Shown piece by piece: positions 23,422 to 34,700 of a DNA stretch of 64,000 bases. The first letter of the stretch is position 1; each line of letters begins with the position of its first letter. Under the pieces are notes generated by a model. That model made no database searches. It was given only the letters and a program-made list of their open reading frames with translations, and had not been told where the DNA came from. The position numbers were made by a program, and so were the translations under genes. Source of the stretch: Euptelea pleiosperma (lineage: Eukaryota; Streptophyta; Magnoliopsida; Ranunculales; Eupteleaceae); the NCBI GenBank assembly GCA_035048495.1, contig CM068540.1, positions 16,724,829-16,788,828 on the forward strand. The letters are read 5' to 3'.

Positions 23422-23811
23422 GGGTCGTGATGTAACAAGGTATACCTGAGATCTTTTCAATTGCGGCATTTTTGGTAGTCACCGCTGCCATCTGGGCCCA
23501 CTGACCGCATGGATGTTTAGCCCACCCCTTGGTAGACAGTCTTACCAAAAATCAGCTTGTTTGCTGATTTGTAGCCGCCCGTTTGTTTTAGTACAAAAAT
23601 AATGGTTGCATTCAAGGGCTATAAGAATGCCTTAAAAGTGCTAAAATCTAATGGTTATAGAATACCAATCAGGGTGATTTTTGGTTTGTATATCCACCAA
23701 GGGGTGGGATAAACATCCATGCGGTCAGTGGGTCCAGATGACAGCGGTAACCAAAACGGTGCTTCCGCATTTGAAACAGTTTTTTAGGTATACCTTGTTA
23801 CATCTTTTTCC
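23422..23811. mobile_element. Palindromic MULE-like element (GATGTAACAAGG ends)
   Basis: Ends GTGATGTAACAAGGTATACC and GGTATACCTTGTTACATC are inverted, followed inward by CTGGGCCCACTGACCGCATGG mirrored at the right. 9-bp flanks AATGTTGAT (23413-23421) and AATTTTGAT (23812-23820) match at 8 of 9, typical of Mutator-like elements. Confidence 0.82.
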
Positions 23812-24137
23812 AATTTTGATAAGAGTCAAAATCTTGGATGAGGTGATGCGTTGCTTCTATAAAAATGCCACGTTTTAGCACTCTTTTCGGGCCCACTGAC
23901 TGCAAGGATGTTTCGCCACTCTTTGCTGGCTCTACATCCGATTTTTAGCTGTTAGATTTAGTACCAAAATGCTCAAAATTCAGCTAAACCAAAAGAATAA
24001 ATTAAATTAAATAATCGAGATGCTAGAATCATGTGAGAATCTACTGAAACTTGAACTAATGCAATATTTATGCAAACGTCCGACAAATAGACAATCAAGT
24101 GATCACTGACGATTTAAGACTTTTCACTTATGCTAAG

Positions 24138-24524
24138 GCTCCGTTGACAGCCCTAAAATGACAGGATTCTGTACAGGACACAATTATATTCCACGTGGCA
24201 CATTCTTGGAGGACTCTGACCGTATGGATGTTTGGCCAACCCCTAGGTGGACCTACAAACCAAAATTCAGCCTGATAGTGATTTCTAGACGTGGGATTAG
24301 ACTTATTTTCATGGGTTGATCTCAACTATGGGAATTATAGCAGTATTTGAAGTACAACGATCCAATGCCTAGAAATCACTAATCAGGCTGAAATTTGGCT
24401 TGTAGGTCCACCTAGGGATTGGCCAAATATCCATACGGTCAGAGTACTCTTAAGAGTGTGCCATGTGGCACATAATTGTGTCCTGAACAGAATCCTGTCA
24501 TTTTAGGGCTGTCAACAGAGCCCG
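24138..24524. mobile_element. Near-perfect palindrome, MULE-like element
   Basis: The left arm GGCTCCGTTGACAGCCCTAA is mirrored by the right end through about 165 bp, including ATGACAGGATTCTGT, GACCGTATGGATG and CCTAGGTGGACCTACAA. No clear target duplication. No ORF. Confidence 0.8.
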
Positions 24525-24699
24525 ACCCTTTCATTTAATGGCTTTTCCTTGTTTCTTGTTTATCAATACTAACATTGTTTGATAACTACATAAACTGTCA
24601 TGTCACATTATGAATTTAATAAAAAGTTATGTATGGAAATCATGTATTAAAGTCTCCCCAGAAATCTAGCTAATATTCACAAGAAACTAACTTGAAATT

Positions 24700-24930
24700 C
24701 ACATCTGCACGCACTCCAATCGATAGGGCTGAAAGGCCGATCAATCGAAGACTAATCTCTAGCAATCCAATTGATTGAGAATTGATCCGATCAGTACAAT
24801 CCAAAATAGGATTTAGTTGAAATTTTGCCTTGGATCGATCAAGAATTGATCCAATCGATACAATCCAAAACAGAATTTGGTTGATATTTTACTTTCGATC
24901 GTGTCTGGATCGATTGGAGAATAAAATTGT
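24700..24930. repeat. GATCGAT-rich repeat, copy 1
   Basis: Dense AATCGAT/GATCGAT/GATCAATCG motifs with repeated ATTGATCCRATCRRTACAATCC. Similar tracts occur at 40590-40850 and 52840-53280. Confidence 0.5.
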
Positions 24931-25990
24931 CTATTTTCTGCGCTGGTGCATAAAAGACCAAAAACTCTAGAAAATTGCTAAAAACTCTACATAACTCAAA
25001 AATAAATAAATATGATTTTAAAGGTTTTGGTTTAGAATATAGAAAAGGGTTTTGAAAAACCACTAATTCTATCTAAGGTTTAAATCAACTCAAAATCAAT
25101 TAACCTAAAGAGGGAACAATAAAATAAGTACAAAGTCCAAATATACTCCTCTAATCACGACAAACGGGCAATGAATCAATCAAATACAAGAAAAAGAAGG
25201 GATTAATGGTAGGTCACTTGCCTTAAAGAAGAAAGTAACGAAAAAAAATACAAAATAAAATGTGCATCAAAGAAGAAAGAAAGGAATAAATAAACCATGA
25301 TTAGGGTTAGTAGAATACATGCATATAAACAATCGAAACACATACGAAAGGTGGTTAATGGTGATTTACTTGCCTGTAGCTGATGGTTTGAAGATCGAAG
25401 AGAGATAGATCCAATGACTCACCAAGGGTTTTCGCAAGCCTTAGCTTGAGAGAGAAAGAAAGTTTCTACTATTTTTTTATAAAATAAGAAAGTAATTTTC
25501 GTCACTTTAAATTAAGTCAAATATGGGCTAAAAATGGGGCTTATATACTATAACCCTCATAAAGCCTTAAATTAGGTCAAATATGGGCCAGAAATGGATC
25601 TAAGGCTCATAGGTATCAACTGGGCTATACCATTTAAGTCATAATCGGACTCAAACGATTTCTAAAATAATCCTAAAAGCTTACACAACAATCATAACAC
25701 AAATAAATATAAATCAAATATTGTAATCCTGTAATAATCAGTTAATAGTTGCATTAATAAATAGATAGTAAAAACTCAAGGCATTGCATATGTGTTGGAT
25801 GTTGCGCAACCAAACACATGCAAATGCCGCGAATGTTTGCACGCAAACAGACCTAACATGTCCAACTAGAACATTATAAAAAGAGAAGTGTCACCCTCAT
25901 CCCTAGTGGTCCTCGTCATACACTGATTGTCTTCAGGATTCATACCACACAAATCTCGAAGACAATAACCTAGATATGATGATATTACCA
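24931..25990. other. No gene recognised
   Basis: AT-rich DNA with the repeated phrase AGTCAAATATGGGC(C/T)A at about 25518 and 25577. No coding signal. Confidence 0.45.
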
Positions 25991-25999
25991 TATACAAAG

Positions 26000-26378
26000 A
26001 AAAAAGTTGTACCAAGGTATACCTACAACTTTTTGGCGTGTGGAAGCCCCATTTTTGTTACTCAACACTACAATCTAGGCCCACTGACTGCATGGATGTT
26101 CAGCCCATCCCTTCGTGGATATACACACCAAAAATCACCCTGATTGGTAATCCCTAGCCATTAGATTTTATTATTTTTAAAGTGTGATTCTAGTCGTTGG
26201 ATTCAACAATTATTTTTGAGTACTAAAACCAATAGCTAAAAATCATCAAACAAGCTGATTTTTGGTATGAATGTCTACCAAGGGGTGGGCTAAACATCCA
26301 TACGGTCATTGGGCCCAGATGGCAGTGGTGAGTAACAAAAATCGCCAAAAAGTTTCAGGTATACCTTGTTTAATCACG
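26000..26378. mobile_element. Palindromic MULE-like element, diverged copy
   Basis: Left ACCAAGGTATACCTACAAC and GGCCCACTGACTGCATGGATG, mirrored by CATCCATACGGTCATTGGGCC and CAGGTATACCTTGT. Related to 23422-23811; target duplication not resolved. Confidence 0.6.
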
Positions 26379-26460
26379 CCTAACAAAAAATTAATGTGAT
26401 GCCTACACTAAAGTCCTTTTCTAGTAATGGAAATGGGTAACCTAAGAAGTCATTGCACAA

Positions 26461-26723
26461 GGGGACGTTTGGGAACGAGAAAGTAAAAGCACTTCTACTT
26501 GAAGTAGAAGTTACTAGTTGATTTTTAACCTCCAAAAAAGTTATAAAAATTAAAAACGTTTGGAGGCCTTCTAATTTTTTAGAAGTAATTTCTCTTAGAA
26601 GTTAAAAGGCTAAAACATTTAGCTTCAAAAGTTAAAATATGAAACACATCCAAACCAACTTTTTAAATTTTTGGCTTATAAAAGTCAATAAGTTACTTAT
26701 TTTTGTGTTGCCAAACCCCCCCT
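26461..26723. mobile_element. Miniature element with GTTTGGCAAC-type ends
   Basis: Left end GGGGACGTTTGGGAAC, right end GTTGCCAAACCCCCCC; an inner GTTTGG/CCAAAC and AAGTTA/TAACTT pattern. No ORF. Typical of short hAT-like or Mutator-like miniature elements; target duplication unclear. Confidence 0.6.
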
Positions 26724-26825
26724 ATAAGGCGACAATGTAGGTTCATGTGGAAGCTGATTGTGACCATTCCAGATTGTTCATCTAATTAAGGACATTGTCC
26801 TTGTGGATAGTACCCTCGTTACACA

Positions 26826-27060
26826 CCAGTCCCTTCGAAATCTCAGCCGATCCCTGGATCAGGTGATCCAAATCGGGACCAGAGCCCACCAATTCGATCC
26901 AAAACTGAATTGTCTCACCCCGAGATCACTGTTTCCCAAAGAAGTTTCACTTTGTCTCGGGCGAGATGCGCCGATCCTGTTCTGGATCAGACCGATCCAG
27001 AATAGGATCGGAGCCCACGATCCGGCCTCCGATTCCGGAGATTTCTAACCATGTTTGAAA
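26826..27060. mobile_element. GATC-rich element, copy 3
   Basis: Left CTTCGAAATCTCAGCCGATCC, interior CTCACCCCGAGATCACTG and TGTCTCGGGCGAGATG, right CCGGCCTCCGATTCCGGAG and ATTTCTAACCATG. The short ORF across it is a by-product. Confidence 0.65.
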
Positions 27061-27429
27061 CCCACCTCAGCTCCTATGGGTAAAAAACTGTCAGTGCAGA
27101 GGTCAAAGTCTGGAAAGACACCCTAGGAAACCCTGCCACTCATAAAATTAGAATTGACCAGAACATCCAAGTAGGCCACCCACTTGAGTTGGAATTGAGT
27201 ATCTTTTGGTGACTAGAGCCTTTCTTCCTTTTTACCTTTGTTTTTTCGTAGGCGACGCGATTCATTATAGAGAAAAGTTGCAATAAGAGTCCCTTGTACA
27301 AATTAGAAATGTTTTTCCTTTATCACATGCTCACTGATCTAGACCATCCAATTGGTGGGCCATGTTTAGTCAATAACGGCTGCGATCATTTGATAAGTAC
27401 AACTTCTAGCATGTATGTGCAATTCGCGG

Positions 27430-27646
27430 AGTAGAATTTTGCTGACCTCCTACAATATAAGCCACGTGGTAGACTTTTAAAGGATGTATTGACCGTATGG
27501 ATGTTTGGACAATCCCTAGGTGAAGCTACAAACCAAAAATCAACACATGAAAACGACTCCAATCCAAAATTCTAGGGTTTGACACAGAAATCTCTAAGAA
27601 TATACCACGTGGCTCGTATTGTGGGTGGTCAGCAAAGTTCTACTAC
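27430..27646. mobile_element. Short palindromic MULE-like element
   Basis: Arms AGTAGAATTTTGCTGACC and ATATAAGCCACGTGGTA, mirrored by TACCACGTGGCTCGTAT and GGTCAGCAAAGTTCTACTAC. 9-bp flanks AATTCGCGG and AATTGAGGG agree at 6 of 9. Carries the GACCGTATGGATGTTTGG core in one arm. Confidence 0.65.
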
Positions 27647-27759
27647 AATTGAGGGACCAGCTAACTTATTTATAGTTTTTTTGTTGAGGATTGCTTCCAC
27701 CATTGAAAGAGTTCTGTTAGAGTCCTCCTGAGGTGTATCGTTGATTCTTAAACCTACAA

Positions 27760-28440
27760 TGTGTGACCGCCACAACGGTAAGGCCCCGACCCGTTACGTT
27801 TTTTCTTGTTATAACGTCTAAAAAAAGAAAAAAAACTGACATCTATTATAATGCCGTTATTTCAGTTGTAATAAGTTAATAACTATTATTTAAAAAAATT
27901 ATTATTTAATATTTTATGAAAAATATTAAATAATAATTTTCTGATTTATTTATGGGTCGTGATGTAAGGTTTACCTGAGATTTTTTTCAAATGCGGAAGT
28001 GCGTTTTTGTTACTTGCCGCTGCCATCTGGGCCCACTGACGGCATGGATGTTTAGCCCACCCTTAGTAGACATTCATATAAAAAATCAGCTTGTTTGATG
28101 ATTTTTAGCCGTTGGTTTTAGTACTAAGAAAACATGGGTGAATTCAACAGCTATAAACATGCCTTCAAAGGTGCTAAAATCTAAGGGTTATAGATTACCA
28201 ATCAGGGTGATTTTTGGTGTGTATATCTATCAAGGGGTGGGATAAACATCCATGCAGTCAATGGGCCCAGATGACAGCGGTGAGTAACAAAAATCGTGCA
28301 TCTGCATTTGAAAAAGTCTTGGGTATACCTTGTTACATCTTTTTCCTTTACGTATTTCAAACTGTTTGAAGTGACCGTCATAACAGGATCATGTCATCCA
28401 GCTCCGCTGCGTTAAAGACGAAATTTATGATACAGACTTA
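27760..28440. mobile_element. TAACGG-type element, copy 3, split by a nested element
   Basis: Left GACCGCCACAACGGTAAGG and ACCCGTTACG; right GACCGTCATAACAGG. The outer element is interrupted by the 27954-28346 insertion. Ends approximate. Confidence 0.45.
27954..28346. mobile_element. Palindromic MULE-like element (GATGTAA ends), nested
   Basis: Same ends as 23422-23811 (GGGTCGTGATGTAAGG and CCTTGTTACATCTTTTTCC). 9-bp flanks TTTATTTAT and TTTACGTAT agree at 7 of 9. Inner arms TGGGCCCACTGACGGCATGG and its mirror near 28240-28270. Confidence 0.8.
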
Positions 28441-28910
28441 TGTATCAAAATTTTGATGCAGAAGCCCCTTAATTTGCCACGTAATAGACTCTTTAGGGCC
28501 CACTGGCCCCACAAATGTTTGGCCCACAACTTGGTGGACCCACACAGCAAAAATCAGCGTGATTGGTGATTTCTAGCCGTCGGATTTGAACACTTTTTCA
28601 TCATGGGCTTTATGAACCAGTCTGCCCACACAGCAAAAATCAGTGTGATTAGATTCCTAGCCAATGGATTTAAGCACAGTTTCATCATGGGCTTAGAACC
28701 TACATATAGACTGGTTCATAAAGCCCATGATGAAAAAGTGTTCAAATCCGATGGCCAGAAATCACCAATCACACTGATTTTTGTTGCGTAGGTTCATCAT
28801 AATGTGGACCAAACGTTCAGGGTGAAAGTGGGCCCAAACGAGTCTACTACGTTGCGATTTGAGGGACTTCAGCATCAAAAATTTGATACAGAAATCTGCA
28901 TCAAAGAACA
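28420..28910. mobile_element. Palindromic MULE-like element with internal duplication
   Basis: Arms ATCAAAATTTTGATGCAGAAG and GGGCCCACTGGCCCC, mirrored by GTGGGCCCAAACGAG and CAGCATCAAAAATTTGATAC. The centre holds TTCATCATGGGCTTTATGAACC once forward, once partially, and once inverted, so the loop has itself been rearranged. Confidence 0.65.
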
Positions 28911-29128
28911 GCCCTCCGTTATAAGACCGTTATATAACATGTCATTTAAAACTTTTGTTTGACTTATGGTGCTCGAGATACGCCAAAGATTCACCGCATG
29001 TGGCGCTAAGGACGAGATGCTCCTCGGGAGGTCGCTCAACTATTCATATTAAAAGGAGGTTAGAACTTAGAATCATGTGATCCACGATTTAAAAAAAAAA
29101 AAAAACAAGATTCTTTCAGCCGTTCACC

Positions 29129-29533
29129 GAGTAAAACTTTTGTCACAAGATGTTGTGACGGAAGACGGTCACAGCACACAATACGAGCCACGTGGCATAC
29201 TATTAGAGGACGATGACCGTATGGATGTTTGTCAAGTCCCTCGGCGGACCGGTACACAAAACATCATCCTGATTAGTGATTTACAACCGATTCGATTGAA
29301 GTTATTTTCATGGGTTGATTAAAACGGTAGGAATTTTAGCATTATTGAACGTTATTTGGGTACAAAAATCCAAAGGTTGTAAATCACTAATCAGGCTGAT
29401 TTTTGGTTTGTAGGTCCACCAAGGGACTGGACAAACATCCATACGGTCAGCGCCCTCTGATCGTGTGCCACGTGGCTCGTATTGAGTGCTGTGACGGGCT
29501 TCCGTCACAACATCTGTGACACAAGTTTTACTC
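29129..29533. mobile_element. Palindromic MULE-like element with 9-bp target duplication
   Basis: Inverted ends GAGTAAAACTTTTGTCAC and GTGACACAAGTTTTACTC, then AAGATGTTGTGACGGAAG and its mirror, then ACGAGCCACGTGGCA, GACCGTATGGATGTTTG. 9-bp flanks CCGTTCACC (29120-29128) and CCGTTCACT (29534-29542) agree at 8 of 9. Confidence 0.88.
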
Positions 29534-29829
29534 CCGTTCACTTGGCCGACTCCAAGATTCCATGATCAAATGGGTCCCACTAGAATGGGATTCCGTGACA
29601 GTGAGTTTGTAACCTGACAAGTTAGCTCGCGTAACAAGAAAGAGAGAGTTCTTGGAAAAATACAAGTTAGAACCACAGTCTATCATCTTCAGTGGACCCT
29701 CGTCTTACACCATAACGATGGAATACTTTTCTTTGATTGTAATCTTTTTTCTCATTGTGTGGGCTCAAAACCTTCCATCAGTCTAGTTTTTGGGCCATGT
29801 GCTATCAAAAAGTGGCCCACCAGTTGAAA

Positions 29830-30218
29830 GAGTAAAATTTTGATGACAGCAGGCAGTCCATTATATGAGCCACGTGGCAATAGCTTAGAGTACTCTAATC
29901 GTATGGATGTTTTGTCAATCCATAGCTGGACCTACAAACCAAAACTCAGCCTGATTAGTGATTTCATACCTTTGGTTCTTTGTACTCCAAATAATGGTCA
30001 ATAATGCTCAAATTCACACGGTTAAAATCAACCCATGAAAATAACTCCAATCCAATGCCTAGAAATCACCAATCATGTTGATTTTTTTGTTTGTAGGTCC
30101 AGCAGCTAGGGATTGGAAATACATCCATACGGTCAGACTCCTCTAAGAGTATGCCACCTGGCTTATTGTGGTCTGTCATCGGCCTCGATGACAGTCCGTT
30201 GTCATCAAAACTTTACTC
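29830..30218. mobile_element. Palindromic MULE-like element, sister of 29129-29533
   Basis: Inverted ends GAGTAAAATTTTGATGACA and TGTCATCAAAACTTTACTC; shared core TCGTATGGATGTTTTG and its mirror. Flanks CAGTTGAAA and CAATTAAAC agree at 6 of 9. Confidence 0.78.
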
Positions 30219-30229
30219 CAATTAAACCA

Positions 30230-30425
30230 TTGATGAAAGTCTCCGGATCAGAGGCTGGATTAGTGGGCTCCGATCCTGATCCGGATCGGCCCATCTTGCC
30301 TGAGACAAGTGGAACTCCTTTTCTGAAACAGTGATCTCGGAGCGAGACAGAGCCTGATTTGGATCGGATCGATGGGCTCCGATCCCAATCCTGACCCGAA
30401 TCAGCCAAGACTTTGAACAATACCG
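30230..30425. mobile_element. GATC-rich element, copy 4
   Basis: AAAGTCTCCGGATCAGAGGCT at the left and AGCCAAGACTTTGAAC at the right; internal GTGATCTCGGAGCGAGAC and CGATGGGCTCCGATCCC. Overlapping ORFs on both strands are products of the palindrome. Confidence 0.65.
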
Positions 30426-30995
30426 GATCAATGAGTTGGTGGCCCATTGAGAATGATGGATCTGAGGACCATCATGTCATAACTCTCTAAACATAATTTA
30501 TTTTTTTTGGTAGGCCTTCTTTTTCTTCTTCCAACAGCCCAACTTGTCTTTCCAACTGCAATGAGTCTATAGGCGAAATTTGTGCAGCTTACATCAGCCA
30601 ATAGCCTGAGACTTAGTCATCCAATCAAATGAAATACCAATTGATTAGGACTATTGAAGATATGTACACCCCATAATTCTACATCAAATAATTTACAATG
30701 TCAAATGGTACACTTCTGCTTCTGATGAATATGCACTTGCTGGTGGGTCCCATCAGGAGATATTACAGACTATTGCATAGCATGGTGTGATCCATGGATG
30801 TTTGAAAAAAAAAATATGTTGAATGGCCTACCAAGTAGATTATAGATGGATGGTTATGATCATTCAATTGAATCAAAATGCTATGCATATGTGTATGTTA
30901 GTGATATCTTATATCTGATATCCACCAATGGCCAACCATCTGATCGGATAGTTACAATCATCAAATCATGTCTGATCATGGAATAGTGGGTCTGC
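30426..30995. other. No gene recognised
   Basis: Spacer between two GATC-rich elements; no ORF or further element recognised. Confidence 0.45.
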
Positions 30996-30996
30996 T

Positions 30997-31210
30997 TCAT
31001 GGTTCTAAGTCTCCGCCAATCCCGTTCTGGATCGGGATCGGTGGCCATCAAGACGATCTGAAATGGGGTTGGCTCGCCCGAGATGCACTGTTCTCCTTCA
31101 AACTTCGTGTCATCTCGAGCGAGACGATCTGAGACGAGCGATCTACCCTTCGATCCGGATCGGGATCGGTGCACACCGATCCGGCCTCCGATCCCGAGAT
31201 TTTCGACAAT
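30997..31210. mobile_element. GATC-rich element, copy 5, with 8-bp target duplication
   Basis: Left TCATGGTTCTAAGTCTCCGCC, right GGCCTCCGATCCCGAGATTT followed by TCGACAAT. Perfect 8-bp flanks GGTCTGCT at 30989-30996 and 31211-31218. This copy defines the ends of the family and suggests hAT mobilisation. Confidence 0.85.
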
Positions 31211-31218
31211 GGTCTGCT

Positions 31219-31758
31219 GTGGTATGCCAGTATCAAAATCCATGAAAATCAATAAGGGTTTACTTTGAATAAATAAAGAGAAAAGGGAAAAAATCCTTCA
31301 AAGAGAATTTTCTTTTTTTCTTTTCCATTCTTCAAAAGAAGGGCCAAAGATGAACACAAAAGTCTCATTATTGGTAGGTAAAGAAAAGCAACAGGGAGAA
31401 CCAACTAAAAGCAATAAGCAATCTCAAAACAGAGAGAGGCTCAGCCACAAAGGTAGTTATGTAAGAAAAAGCTGCATCTGCACTAACTACCCCATCTGCT
31501 GAAAATCTGGACCCCCACCAAAGTACATGGAAAGACAACCAACAAAAGCTCTTGTTTTCCAAAATGGGAAGTTAGTCCTTCTGTGAGTACTATATTGATA
31601 ACTTCTTGGTCACCTTTTCTTCTATGGCCCATCTGGCCTCACCCATAAGATACAAATCAACCAACCTTCTCCATGACCCCATAGAGAGAATCTGTGTTTC
31701 CCTTGTTTTCATCTTGTTCTTCTATAAATTAAAGAACTGGTAATAGGCACTAGGCACC
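31219..31758 (+). other. Upstream region of the propeller-like gene
   Basis: Presumed promoter and leader. CTATAAATTAAAG at about 31722 is AT-rich but only about 35 bp from the ATG, too close for a normal TATA box with a leader; pyrimidine-rich TTTTCTTTTTTTC lies near 31310. No other motif can be supported. Confidence 0.35.
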
Positions 31759-34700
31759 ATGGCTGTGTTCTATTTGAAGTTCTTCATCTGGGTCTTCTCA
31801 TCAGTTAGCTATCTTCTTGTTTTTGTTTCTTCTTCATGGTGCCCTCATCACTTGACACAACAGACTAATCAGATGTTTGAACAGAGAACAGATAGGTTTT
31901 GGGAGTTTGAAGAACAATCCAACAGTTGGGTGGAAGTGAAATTGCCTTTTGATCTGGTTTCTTGTGTCAATGGGAATTGTACTAAAGTGGGTTCAATTGA
32001 TCAGACGACGACGAAGAAGGAAGAGTACTTGCAGGGAGAATTTGATGCTCCTAAACAAGCTGAGAATTCGAAAAACAAGTATGACAGCAAAGAAGTATTG
32101 GAGGAGAGTTTTGATATGGTTCTGCCTCTGAGGAAGAGAATTTCTTTAACTAGAATGTCAGAGACATCTATTTGGGTTACAGGGGAAAGTGGGTCTATCT
32201 ATGAGAGGTTCTGGAATGGGGTGCAGTGGGTAATTGCACCCCATGATTTACCAGTATCGGCCGGGGGTGCGGTTTCGGTTTTTATTGTCAATCAGACCAT
32301 TCTTGCTCTATCTGAAGCAGGGAACCTCTATCAGGTAAACTACTCTGCATCCACTTCTCTTTTTATATCAAATAAAATCCTATTTCAATCTAAAATTCTG
32401 CATAAATTTCCTTCAGTTGAAAGTGTTTGATTACTTGGTGATCAGATTTACTCCTTAGATGTTCACTATTTAGATAATTTATGAGATTGGAACTGATAAA
32501 GTGATCTTGGATTAAATGAAGTTTGATTGTCAAATTAATTGAAAGGAACAAGAATGGCCTTCTGGCTGGTTACCGATGATTGTGGACTTACGCAAGTAGG
32601 ATCTTTGCAAAGATGTCATGGTGCATATCATTACTAAAGTTTCTGTATGCCGACCAACTCTTATTTGTAAAAAATCAGAATTAATTAATTCACATTCAGA
32701 AACAACATACAGTAGTTCCTCTTTAAACATGGAGTTGAAGGTGTGAAATATCAATAACTTTGCGCTTATTCAAGCTAATGTGTTCTGTTCTGACTTTTCA
32801 GTTGCAGCTGAGTGAAAGTTCACAGCCAATTTGGACTGAGATCACACCTACATTTGAGCCCAGCACACATAGTAAAGAAACAGAAGCAAGCTCTACAATC
32901 CAACTCAAGTCCGGTATTGTTTCATATGACGAAGAGTGAGTCAATCGATCTAGTTTGAATTTATTATAGCTAGATCCCTAGGAAGGAGTCTATTTCTCAG
33001 GCACGTCAGTCCCATTATGTCAGTAACCTGCCAAATTTAACCCTCACTGAGAAACTTCTTGATGCTGCTATTGCCCATCAGGAGAGTGTACTTCTCCTCG
33101 ATTAATGGATCATTGGTGGAACTCAGTGAAGTTGAGCCTCAGAGGTAAGACAGAAGATATTCAATACCTGTGCATGTAGTGTTTTGATTTTCATTTGTGG
33201 GTATGAATTAGATTCATATTAATAAAAGACTCTACATATTGATTGGATGTTGACTGAATTTATTGAACAGGTGGATATATCATGGCCGACCCCCTGGTGG
33301 AAATGTTGCAGCCATAGCTGATGCTGCCACTATTAGACCAGATGTAGTATTTACGGTTAGGTAATCTACTAGCAACTTTCATACTAGTAGTGTCCCTAGA
33401 GTTTTCCATGTACACACCAAAAATAATTTGTGGGATTCTCAAAAACACTCTAGTTGTGTTCAAATCACAATTTGATCAATCTTAGATGAAATTAGGCTTG
33501 TAGAAGATCAAGATGTCAGGGATGTAATGATGGACAGACAGTGTTCATTCCCTTCCATGACACAGAGTATGCTTTCTTGTTAATTTGGAAGTCATGCATG
33601 TCTAGCTAAAAATAAGATCATGCAGTGCAGTTCTACTGGAGATCTTTATGAATTCGATAGGAGCTCGAAGCCATCATGGAAGAAACATATATGGAGTGGA
33701 GGATCAAAACAAGAAACTTCATTGACACCATCCACAGGGTTTGCTTTGCACGGCTTGATCGGAGCTCAATCTCTATCCCTATTTCTTTTAACAAAGGTAC
33801 CATACTGACAGTGATCTGCTACATCCTTGAACTATTTTTAACTCATTTCCTTAAACTAAGCTTATAGTATCCACACTCTATGCATAGTTCTTCCTTGTAA
33901 AATCAAAGAAACCATCACTAAGGACCTCTACAATAGCTTTTTTCCAGCAGTAAGGCTTTTATGTGCCCCCTAGTAGGTTGTACTTGGTAAACAGGTAGTG
34001 GGCTTGCCAAACCCCCACCCCTGACTTTTTTTTATAAGGGTATCTTAATGCATTCTCCTTCTTAATGTAGAAATATGATTGTAGATCCTTACTTTTCATG
34101 AACCAAAGCAACGTGAACTTAAAAACGTGCGAGAAACTAGGATTTCTAATTTTAGTTTAACAATCAAAGATATTCAATTTAATAACAGGACATGTCTTGC
34201 AACATTCATTGTCTTATATAACTTTGCATATATGCAGGCCAGTTATTTGGTTGAGCGACGGCTGCACCAAAGGAAGTGGAAATGGATAGTCCATGGAGGT
34301 CCAAAAGACCATCACCTGACTTCTATCACGCCATTTTCACAGAATGAATTGAATGAAAATATCTTCTCGTTATTCTTTACTACTTCTACTGGATCCATAT
34401 TTGAATATCGACTTCCTAAACATTCAGGTAAGCTCCATTTTAAAACCTTGAATAGAAATGAAATTTCATCTTGTTTATTCAAATGCTTCGAGAGTTGTTC
34501 TCATTGAAATGAATAGTAGTGATGTTAGTAGTGTATATGCCTTTTTTTCTTTTGTATGATAAGTGTATAACACAATTTGCATCATTATTGTGTCTCGTAA
34601 ATACACTAAAGATATCAGCATCGATTTTCATTAGAGATAATTCACATGTTGAATCATTTTTCCTCCTCTCCATATGTGGATGTTTTCACCAAATCTAGAA

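Noticed and set aside
30881..31252. Overlapping ORFs on both strands around 31.1 kb
   Set aside because: They arise from the GC-rich palindromic GATC element, which lacks stop codons by composition.
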